Notes under the pieces: model-generated
The model's database searches: none
What the model saw: only the letters and a program-made list of their open reading frames with translations
What the model was told of the DNA's origin: nothing
Shown here: one piece after another, positions 1 through 5,244 of the stretch
Layout: the number at the start of each line of letters is the position of its first letter
Numbering within the stretch: position 1 is the first letter of the stretch
Translations under genes and position numbers: made by a program
Source: Cyanobacteria bacterium UBA4641
GTDB taxonomy: Bacteria > Cyanobacteriota > Vampirovibrionia > Gastranaerophilales > Gastranaerophilaceae
NCBI GenBank assembly: GCA_002405805.1
Contig: DHMN01000054.1
Span: forward strand, 975-8,694
DNA: 7,720 bases
Reading direction: 5' to 3'

Positions 1-88
1 GAACTAGTTTCAGGGTCTCTAATATTACAAGTTTTGCATAAGACTAATATGCGAAATTAGAGATTCCGAAACTAGTTCGGAATGACAT
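1..88. repeat. Long imperfect hairpin repeat, cut by the left edge
   Basis: Bases 1-23 pair with 56-78 at 20 of 23 positions, including an unbroken 11-base arm (GAACTAGTTTC at 1-11 against 68-78) and an unbroken 8-base block (16-23 against 56-63). A small inner stem, GCATA (36-40) with TATGC (48-52), closes the loop. The right arm is itself nearly palindromic: ATTCCGAA (63-70) and TTCGGAAT (76-83), followed by GACAT. This is the build of dispersed intergenic palindromic repeats (REP/MITE-like). It lies just beyond the stop of the diguanylate cyclase gene and could serve as a 3' mRNA hairpin, but no T-run follows it on the minus strand. That other copies exist in the genome is inference; only one copy is in this window. 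Confidence 0.7.
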
Positions 89-105
89 AGACCAAATTTT
101 TAAGT

Positions 106-140
106 CTGACCTCCTGCCATCCAGCCTTCTTACCCTCTGG
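106..140. repeat. Degenerate octamer tandem repeat (about CTGCCCTC)
   Basis: Four consecutive 8-base units can be read: CTGACCTC (106-113), CTGCCATC (114-121), CAGCCTTC (122-129) and TTACCCTC (130-137), then a partial TGG. Each unit differs from the consensus CTGCCCTC at one or two positions. The tract is much richer in G+C than its surroundings and ends just before the stop codon of the diguanylate cyclase gene. It looks like a decayed minisatellite. With four imperfect units, a chance origin cannot be excluded. Confidence 0.45.
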
Positions 141-141
141 T

Positions 142-795
142 TTACAAAAACACAACTTTATTTCTGCCTGAATTTTTTGCATCATACAATGCATTATCTG
201 TTTTTTGCAAAAATTCTTCTTTGTTTCCGACAGATTGGTCAAGTTGGCAAGCTCCAATACTTACCGTAATATTTATCGGTTGATTTTGGTAATTCAAATC
301 AAGGGTTTCAATAGTTTTGCGAAATCTCTCCAATGGGATTTCTGATTGTTTAATATCTGTTTCGGTTAAAATTACTACAAATTCTTCTCCACCAAATCTG
401 AATACTGTATCAGTTTTTCTAAAAGTTTGTAATGCGGCATTTGCAACTTCTTTTAAAATATAATCTCCACAAGGATGTCCATAGGTGTCATTAACGGCTT
501 TAAAATGGTCTATATCAAACATTACAAGTGTAAGCTTGTTATTATAGCGCAAGGCTCTTAAAAATTCTTTTTCTAACGTGTTATCAAAACATCTTCTGTT
601 TGACAATCCAGTAAGCTCGTCTGTGATAGACAAATATTTTGTTCTGGTATAAATGTAGTTAATTTGTTTTATAACTTCCATTTTATTTTCTTCAGGAACA
701 TCAAAATCACGGATGATATGTTCGATATTTTGTTGAATTTCATCAAGCAAAGTATCAGGGATATCAAAATCTGTATATTCTAAATTCTCAACCAT
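142..795 (-). CDS. Stand-alone GGDEF diguanylate cyclase
   Basis: Predicted to condense two GTP into the second messenger c-di-GMP in the cytoplasm. The 217-residue protein has a short, mostly helical N-terminus (about 1-52) with no recognisable sensor domain, then a full GGDEF domain (about 56-217). Visible signatures are DELTGLSNRR (59-68), the metal-binding FDIDHFK (93-99) with ND at 102-103, the active-site loop GGEEF (135-139) and the closing ALYDAKNSGRNKV. An RxxD inhibitory site (R126-D129) sits five residues before GGEEF, so product feedback inhibition is expected. GGEEF variants are normally active. The start is supported by AAGGAG at 800-805, four bases upstream. The gene is monocistronic as far as can be seen: a 318-bp gap precedes it, and repeats follow its stop. 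The target of its signal cannot be told from this window. Confidence 0.95.
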   Translation of the reverse strand: MVENLEYTDFDIPDTLLDEIQQNIEHIIRDFDVPEENKMEVIKQINYIYTRTKYLSITDELTGLSNRRCFDNTLEKEFLRALRYNNKLTLVMFDIDHFKAVNDTYGHPCGDYILKEVANAALQTFRKTDTVFRFGGEEFVVILTETDIKQSEIPLERFRKTIETLDLNYQNQPINITVSIGACQLDQSVGNKEEFLQKTDNALYDAKNSGRNKVVFL

Positions 796-808
796 AAAGC
801 TCCTTTTA

Positions 809-839
809 TAAGTTACTTTAGCATAAATATGCTGACTTA
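809..839 (-). promoter_or_regulatory. Palindrome upstream of the diguanylate cyclase RBS
   Basis: AGCATAAATATGCT (820-833) is a perfect inverted repeat with 6-base arms and a 2-base spacer. It is flanked by a second, interrupted pair, TAAGT (809-813) and ACTTA (835-839). It lies about 15 bases upstream of the Shine-Dalgarno sequence of the diguanylate cyclase gene, where it could be an operator or a leader hairpin. AT-rich DNA yields short palindromes by chance, so the function is conjectural. Confidence 0.35.
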
Positions 840-979
840 GAACTCTCTTTCTATCACAAAAATATATTCGTCAATTTTTGTTGAAAACTTTAATTGTTAA
901 GCTAAAAATTTACAAAACTAAACGTCTAAAAGCTTTTATTTTTAGAAAAACATTAAGTAATGTAAAAGTTAGGCTTAAA

Positions 980-1020
980 ACATGTTACTTTTCCAAAAAT
1001 TTTGGGAATATATAACATGT
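980..1020. repeat. Large imperfect inverted repeat
   Basis: Outer arms ACATGTTA (980-987) and TAACATGT (1013-1020) are exact inverted copies. Inside them TTCCAAAA (991-998) matches TTTTGGGAA (1000-1008) with one bulged G. The element can fold into one AT-rich stem about 41 bases long on either strand. On the minus strand it is followed by TTTT, so it could be a weak second terminator behind the manC-type gene. It could equally be a protein-binding palindrome or a leader structure for the diguanylate cyclase gene. Confidence 0.4.
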
Positions 1021-1071
1021 ACACAGACCATTTTCTTTTTCTTTATTTTCTCCTACACACAAAACCTTTTA

Positions 1072-1100
1072 CCGAAAAAGCCGTCCGAACACGGCTATTT
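1072..1100 (-). terminator. Rho-independent terminator of the manC-type gene
   Basis: AGCCGT (1079-1084) and ACGGCT (1091-1096) form a GC-rich stem with a 6-base loop, beginning 17 bases past the stop codon. Read on the minus strand, the stem runs into a T-run (complement of 1075-1079). The other strand also has a T-run (1096-1103), so it could act in both directions, although no plus-strand gene reads into it here. Confidence 0.8.
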
Positions 1101-1113
1101 TTATTGGCAAAAT

Positions 1114-2484
1114 TTAGGCTCTGCCATACATATCTTCATAGCGGATGATATCGTCTTCTGACAAAATATCACCTTTTTGAACTTCAATAATTTCCAAATC
1201 TTCTTCAAAAGGATTTTGCAAAGAGTGAATGGCTTTAATCGGAATATCAACGCTGTGACCAGGAGATAATATGTGGTCTTTACCTTCTAAAACAACTTTT
1301 GCCATGCCTGACAACACAACCCAGTGTTCACTTCTGTGATTGTGTGATTGAACAGAAAGTTTTTGTCCGACATTAACGTGTATAATCTTTGTTTGGAAAC
1401 CTTTACCTTCTGCAATAACAGTGTAAAATCCCCAAGGTCTGTAAACTGTTTTATGAACCTTTTGAGTTCCGTCGTGTTGTTGTTTTAGGGTTTCGTAAAT
1501 TTGTTTAACTTCTTGAGTTTTGTCTTTTTTACAAGCCAAAATAGCATCTTCTGTTTCAATTACAACAGTGTCTTCTAAACCTATTGTTGCAACAAGTTTT
1601 GATGATGAATAGACAAAAGAATTTTTTGAACCTTTATCTAAAACATGACCGATAAATACATTGTTATTTTCATCTTTTGGACTAACTTCGTAAATAGATT
1701 TCCAAGAGCCCAAGTCTTTCCAATCAGATTGAAGTTCAACCATTGCAATATTGTCACTTTTTTCCATTAAAGCGTAATCTATTGATATATTTGGCATTTT
1801 GTCAAATTCAGTGAATGAAATTTTGTTATCTGAGCATTTTATATTTTGTAAAATACTTACAATATCAGGACAATGTAATTCTAATTCTTTCATTATTGTA
1901 GAAACTTTGAACATAAAAATTCCGCTGTTCCAATAATAATTTTCATCTTTCAAGTATGTCAAAACTGTTTCTTTGTCAGGTTTTTCAGTGAATTTTGTAA
2001 CTTTGTTATTTACAGAATGAATATAACCAAATCCAGTTTCAGGATAAGTCGGTTTAATACCAAAAGTTACGATTTTGCCTTCATCAACGTATTTTTGAGC
2101 ACTTAGAACAGTTTGTTTAAATTTTTCATTTTCTTTAATCAATAAATCTGACGGTACAACCAAAATAGTTTCGTCTTTGTCAGAAGTTTCTAAAATATAT
2201 TTAACGCAAATTGCAATAGCAGGTGCAGTGTTTTTTGATATAGGTTCAGCCAATATCACAGGAGATTCGCACAAATCGCCAAGTTGCATTTTTACGTTTG
2301 ATTGATGTTTAGAGTTTGTAACGCTAATTATTTCTGATGCAGGAATAAATTTGTTAAGCATTTCAAAAGTTGATTGTAACAAACTTTTTTCTGCACACAA
2401 GTTTAATAACTGTTTTGGGTATAGCTCTCTTGATAATGGCCATAATCTACTGCCCGAACCGCCTGCTAATATTACTCCAAACAT
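1114..2484 (-). CDS. manC: Mannose-1-phosphate guanylyltransferase / mannose-6-phosphate isomerase (type II, bifunctional)
   Basis: Cytoplasmic enzyme predicted to isomerise fructose-6-P to mannose-6-P and to make GDP-mannose from mannose-1-P and GTP, the donor for mannose, fucose and rhamnose sugars of surface polysaccharides. The 456-residue protein has the two-part ManC/AlgA/CpsB layout, slightly shorter than the usual 470-480. The nucleotidyltransferase half (about 1-340) shows the pyrophosphorylase signature from GGSGSRLWP to PKQ (8-25), FTEKPD (165-170), WNSGIFMF (185-192) and DLGSW (257-261). The cupin isomerase half (about 346-456) shows RPWG (349-352), the metal site Q379, H381, E386, with H420 in the later IPIKAIH segment, and the C-terminal DDIIRYEDMYGR. 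The usual PSDH motif reads PSDL (111-114), an unusual change. AAGGAG (2490-2495) lies five bases before the ATG. The gene is flanked by its own promoter and terminator, so it appears monocistronic, and no phosphomannomutase gene is nearby. Confidence 0.95.
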   Translation of the reverse strand: MFGVILAGGSGSRLWPLSRELYPKQLLNLCAEKSLLQSTFEMLNKFIPASEIISVTNSKHQSNVKMQLGDLCESPVILAEPISKNTAPAIAICVKYILETSDKDETILVVPSDLLIKENEKFKQTVLSAQKYVDEGKIVTFGIKPTYPETGFGYIHSVNNKVTKFTEKPDKETVLTYLKDENYYWNSGIFMFKVSTIMKELELHCPDIVSILQNIKCSDNKISFTEFDKMPNISIDYALMEKSDNIAMVELQSDWKDLGSWKSIYEVSPKDENNNVFIGHVLDKGSKNSFVYSSSKLVATIGLEDTVVIETEDAILACKKDKTQEVKQIYETLKQQHDGTQKVHKTVYRPWGFYTVIAEGKGFQTKIIHVNVGQKLSVQSHNHRSEHWVVLSGMAKVVLEGKDHILSPGHSVDIPIKAIHSLQNPFEEDLEIIEVQKGDILSEDDIIRYEDMYGRA

Positions 2485-2520
2485 TGTTGCTCCTTCTTTA
2501 ATCCTTCTCCCTTAACTTTG

Positions 2521-2550
2521 ATTATACTATAAAAACCTAAGACTTAACAA
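2521..2550 (-). promoter_or_regulatory. Sigma-70-type promoter of the manC-type gene
   Basis: On the minus strand a perfect TATAAT (-10, complement of 2521-2526) follows TTGTTA (-35, complement of 2545-2550) with an 18-base spacer. Transcription would start near 2514, giving a leader of about 30 bases that contains the Shine-Dalgarno sequence. Confidence 0.7.
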
Positions 2551-2583
2551 TTATTCATACATTGTTAAAAAAACGCAATAATA

Positions 2584-2611
2584 TTGTTCTTTTAGTTTTA
2601 ATGTTTATAGT
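2584..2611 (+). promoter_or_regulatory. Candidate promoter of the 414-residue repeat protein gene
   Basis: TATAGT (2606-2611) matches a -10 box at five of six positions. TTGTTC (2584-2589), 16 bases upstream, is a weak -35. Transcription would start near 2618, about 17 bases before the ATG and directly ahead of the RBS. With the minus-strand promoter at 2521-2550, this makes the 150-bp gap a divergent control region. Confidence 0.45.
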
Positions 2612-2634
2612 GAAGTAAAAAGAAGGTAGGTATA

Positions 2635-3879
2635 ATGATTAATCCTGTAAATACATTCCCTGTGTCTTATAACACAGCTATTCCTAATAATATCCCTCAA
2701 ATGCAACCTCAACCTATTCAACAACCACCTGTCCAAAATCCAAATATGAGTGGTCTTGATGCTTTGGCTGCATACAATCAACAGACTCCAAAAATTTCTG
2801 CTCCAAAACACATTGAACCTGCGTTGCCTACGGTTTTGCAACCTGAAGCAATAAAAGCAATTAAAGGTGAGCGAATTTATTCTTCAACAGGTATATTGGA
2901 TTCAATCGTATCTAAAGGTGAAGATACTACAACTGTTTATAAAATGGATGTAGCAGCACCAAATGATGCTATCAGAAAAATTGAATATTATGACAATTCA
3001 ACAGGCAAGTTGAAATTTATTCAAGAAAATTTCAACATAATTGAAAAAGGTAAAATGCCACAAATTAAAGAAACTGCAATTAGAGAACTTGACCAAGATA
3101 CCGGCAAAATGAAAAAAGAAACTATATATTGTGACGGAAAACTTGATGGTGTAAAAGAATTTGAATATTCACCTGATGGCGGTTTTGAAAAGATTTATGG
3201 TGTATATCCTGACGGAAAATCAGATGTTACAGAAATTTGTTACAAAACAAATAGTAGCAGATTAACAGCGTTTGATAAAAATGGTAATGTTGATTATATA
3301 GATGTAAAAGACAATAATAAGGGAACTGTACAATCTACTCAATACAAAAACGGAGTTCCTGTAAAACTTTCTGAAACTAAGAAGTCAGTTATACCAAACT
3401 CTATAAATAAAAATCCTATGGCAGACCCAGATTTAGTTCCTACAAATCCGATAAACCTAGGTTATGACCCAAAAGATGTTCAAGGTAATAAATCTTACTA
3501 TTCAAACGGTGCATTAGAAAGTATCACTACGATGACAGATAATGGTGAAGTTATGCACAAATTCAATCCTGATGGAACATTATCAGGTATTATGAATCAA
3601 TCAGGCAAAGATGAAAAAACAATAATTTTTAATAGAACACCGGAAGGTCAAAAATATTATTCAGTAGAAGAAAAACTTGGTGATGATGTTTATAAAACAA
3701 CAATATTTAACCAAGATGGCTCAAAAGAAGTTTGTGTAATGGATAATAAAAACAAATCAGAAAAGAACGCCGTATATTCAAAAGACGGAAATCTTGAAAA
3801 ATATTTTGAATACTCAAAAGGTGACAAAATGATGATGGAATTCGACAAACAAGGTAATGTTATAAATATTCTTAACTAA
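2635..3879 (+). CDS. YwqK/MORN-like beta-repeat protein of unknown function
   Basis: A 414-residue protein with no enzyme motif that I recognise. The N-terminus (about 1-70) is rich in Pro, Gln and Asn and looks disordered. The rest consists of short units with an aromatic residue, then DG or NG, then a hydrophobic strand, for example YYDNSTGKLKFI (118-129), YSPDGGFEKIYG (178-189), YSNGALESI (289-297), FNPDGTLSGI (310-319), FNQDGSKEV (358-366), YSKDGNLEKYFEY (381-393) and FDKQGNVINIL (403-413). Such units are typical of YwqK-antitoxin-like and MORN-like repeat proteins, which form extended beta-sheets and usually bind other proteins. A second Pro/Asn-rich linker (about 254-283) splits the repeats into two modules whose first units resemble each other. 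No signal peptide or membrane segment is visible. The RBS is AAGAAGG (2620-2626) or the closer AGG (2628-2630). No toxin partner is adjacent, so an antitoxin role is not supported. Confidence 0.85.
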   Translation: MINPVNTFPVSYNTAIPNNIPQMQPQPIQQPPVQNPNMSGLDALAAYNQQTPKISAPKHIEPALPTVLQPEAIKAIKGERIYSSTGILDSIVSKGEDTTTVYKMDVAAPNDAIRKIEYYDNSTGKLKFIQENFNIIEKGKMPQIKETAIRELDQDTGKMKKETIYCDGKLDGVKEFEYSPDGGFEKIYGVYPDGKSDVTEICYKTNSSRLTAFDKNGNVDYIDVKDNNKGTVQSTQYKNGVPVKLSETKKSVIPNSINKNPMADPDLVPTNPINLGYDPKDVQGNKSYYSNGALESITTMTDNGEVMHKFNPDGTLSGIMNQSGKDEKTIIFNRTPEGQKYYSVEEKLGDDVYKTTIFNQDGSKEVCVMDNKNKSEKNAVYSKDGNLEKYFEYSKGDKMMMEFDKQGNVINILN

Positions 3880-3891
3880 CATTATTATTAT

Positions 3892-3907
3892 TGGCTTTAT
3901 TAAGCCA
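3892..3907 (+). other. Small hairpin after the repeat-protein gene
   Basis: TGGCTT (3892-3897) and AAGCCA (3902-3907) pair perfectly around a TATT loop, 12 bases past the stop. No T-run follows, so it is more likely a 3'-end stabilising hairpin than a terminator by itself. It stands directly ahead of the strong hairpin at 3917-3945. Confidence 0.45.
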
Positions 3908-3916
3908 CAAATATTT

Positions 3917-3947
3917 AAAAGATGCGCATTTATTACGCATCTTTTTT
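3917..3947. terminator. Bidirectional terminator shared by convergent genes
   Basis: AAAAGATGCG (3917-3926) and CGCATCTTTT (3936-3945) form a perfect 10-bp stem with a 9-base loop. T-runs follow on both strands: 3942-3947 on plus, and the complement of 3917-3920 on minus. It lies 37 bases past the stop of the plus-strand repeat-protein gene and 6 bases past the stop of the minus-strand 404-residue gene, so it can end both transcripts. Confidence 0.85.
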
Positions 3948-3951
3948 ATTG

Positions 3952-5166
3952 TTAATATTGTTTAGTAATTTTTAGGATATTTTGATATTTTAACCAACCT
4001 GTTGTAACGTGCTGAACATTGTCAATTCTGATTACACTTGCATTTGGTGTTACACCTGCACGAACCCAGTTTGCAGAGTTTGGAAGTCCGCCTGCTTGCA
4101 CACCTGTTTTTACTTGAACTTGGCTTAAAAATCTGCAACCTATATTTAAAGATTTGAATAAAACTTTTTTCAAAGTATCACTATCTGTGCAGAAATAAAT
4201 TGATGCTAAACCTTCCATAATTGTACCTAAACTGCAAGGCATAATATTATCTTGGAAAGCTCCAAAATAGCTGTTATTTGGGTTTGTTATTTGTTTACTC
4301 AAAGTCGGAACTGCCATTTGTTCTGCGTAAGCTTTGAAAGTTGCTTTTTCTTCAGGGGTTACAAGGTTATCTTTAAATAATTTTTCTATAGCCAAAACAG
4401 ACCAATGGTCAAAAGGTATATCAAGTTCCATCGGTTTTCTTGTTTTTGCCAAATACATAAGAGCTTTTTTCGCTCCGTTTAGCCATTTTTCTTGTGGGTC
4501 AGCCTCATACAGATACATAAGTCCTGCAGCGGCTTCTCCTGGGTAGAAAATAGCTTCTGCTTCTTTATTTATTTCATGTTTTTTAAGGTCGTAATAAGCA
4601 TAAATATTACCGTCTTCATTTTGAAGTGATAATAAAAAGTCTCCAAGACCTTGTAAAATTTCGAGTTTAATATGTCCTTCTGCTGCCAAATTTGAAAGTG
4701 CACACAATGCAACACCTGCTGCACCTGATTTAGCGATAGGAATTCTTATTTGTTCTTCTTCCGGTATAGAGATTACACAATAATTGTTTTCAGGTGTTTT
4801 TTTGATATATCTTTTTACAAAATATTTTGATGATTTAATTCGGTCTTCTTTGTATTTATTAACAAGTCCGTATTTTTCATACATATACATTGAATACAAA
4901 ACACCGGCATGACGAAGTGAATTGTAAATAGTGTTGTCATACCCAAGTTCAGGGTCAACATTTTTGCGGTATTCAAATCTTCCGTCTTCCAACATATTTC
5001 TGTCAATATACCCCATAGACATACCTATTTCGTGGAAATAAGGCAAATCTTTTGTATCTTCGTGGGTATTTTTCTTGGCATCTTTATAGAGAATAGATAC
5101 AAATACTGCAACTATTGTCAAGAAAACTACAGGAATATATGTTGTTGGTGATGATATATCAAACAT
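3952..5166 (-). CDS. Membrane-anchored alpha/alpha-barrel-like protein, function unknown
   Basis: A 404-residue protein with one N-terminal membrane segment (about 10-27) and a large, mostly helical domain. The domain alternates Gly/Ala-rich helices with short loops, as in (alpha/alpha)6 toroids of the six-hairpin glycosidase or glucuronyl C5-epimerase type. Suggestive segments are LRHAGVLYSMYMYE (84-97), QNEDGNIYAYYD (182-193), FYPGEAAAGLMYLYE (207-221), FDHWSVLAIEKL (252-263) and IDNVQHVTTGWLKY (381-394). Acid and His residues in these loops could form a sugar site, but no family is assigned. Lys28, Lys31 and Lys32 follow the membrane segment and no positive charge precedes it, so the positive-inside rule predicts N-out with a cytoplasmic domain. 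The gene follows the 511-residue gene by 78 bp with no visible terminator between, so co-transcription is possible. There is no Shine-Dalgarno; an extended -10 box lies directly before the ATG. Confidence 0.88.
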   Translation of the reverse strand: MFDISSPTTYIPVVFLTIVAVFVSILYKDAKKNTHEDTKDLPYFHEIGMSMGYIDRNMLEDGRFEYRKNVDPELGYDNTIYNSLRHAGVLYSMYMYEKYGLVNKYKEDRIKSSKYFVKRYIKKTPENNYCVISIPEEEQIRIPIAKSGAAGVALCALSNLAAEGHIKLEILQGLGDFLLSLQNEDGNIYAYYDLKKHEINKEAEAIFYPGEAAAGLMYLYEADPQEKWLNGAKKALMYLAKTRKPMELDIPFDHWSVLAIEKLFKDNLVTPEEKATFKAYAEQMAVPTLSKQITNPNNSYFGAFQDNIMPCSLGTIMEGLASIYFCTDSDTLKKVLFKSLNIGCRFLSQVQVKTGVQAGGLPNSANWVRAGVTPNASVIRIDNVQHVTTGWLKYQNILKITKQY

Positions 5167-5244
5167 AGCTTAATTATACCAAAGTATATTAAAATAATAA
5201 TAAAGCATTTGTATGATTTTTATTGAATTTTGTCAGAGGGTGAA
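5167..5244. other. 78-bp spacer without terminator between two minus-strand genes
   Basis: No GC-rich stem followed by a T-run is visible between the stop of the 511-residue gene and the ATG of the 404-residue gene. Read-through is therefore possible in addition to the extended -10 promoter in this spacer, so the downstream gene may have two sources of transcript. Confidence 0.5.
5173..5181 (-). promoter_or_regulatory. Extended -10 promoter set for a leaderless transcript
   Basis: On the minus strand TGG-TATAAT occupies 5181-5173: a perfect -10 hexamer preceded by the TG of an extended -10. Only six bases separate it from the ATG at 5166, so the normal start distance of about seven bases falls on the A of the start codon. 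No -35 match is seen, which extended -10 promoters tolerate, and no Shine-Dalgarno sequence is present. Confidence 0.6.

Larger units (their letters stand above)
796..1071. other. Long non-coding gap before the diguanylate cyclase gene
   Basis: No convincing reading frame lies in this gap on either strand. It contains the RBS-proximal palindrome (809-839), a 12-base palindrome TAAAAGCTTTTA (927-938), the large imperfect inverted repeat at 980-1020, and a pyrimidine-rich tract on the plus strand (1028-1054, purine-rich on the minus strand). It should carry the promoter of the minus-strand diguanylate cyclase gene. The best box pair I can assemble on the minus strand is TTGTAA and TAAAGT with a 17-base spacer (about 892-920), which is too weak to assert. 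Confidence 0.5.

Noticed and set aside
72..257. 61-residue minus-strand reading frame over the end of the diguanylate cyclase gene
   Set aside because: It overlaps the conserved GGDEF C-terminus in another frame and runs into the repeat region. It has no family features.
975..1054. 18-codon minus-strand frame starting at 1031 with an AGGAG upstream (1050-1054)
   Set aside because: The spacing of about 18 bases is too long for initiation, the peptide is tiny, and it overlaps the palindrome at 980-1020.
2605..2841. 78-residue minus-strand frame opposite the start of the 414-residue gene
   Set aside because: Arg/Trp/His-rich antisense shadow of a Pro/Gln-rich coding region, and it lies across the divergent promoter region.
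2635..3879. Idea that the 414-residue protein is the antitoxin of a toxin-antitoxin pair
   Set aside because: The repeats resemble YwqK, but neither neighbour looks like a toxin: one is manC-type, and the other converges and has a membrane segment.
4334..4546. 70-residue plus-strand frame inside the 404-residue gene
   Set aside because: Antisense shadow with no RBS and no coherent composition.
4815..5006. 63-residue minus-strand frame inside the 404-residue gene
   Set aside because: Out-of-frame shadow within a well-supported gene.
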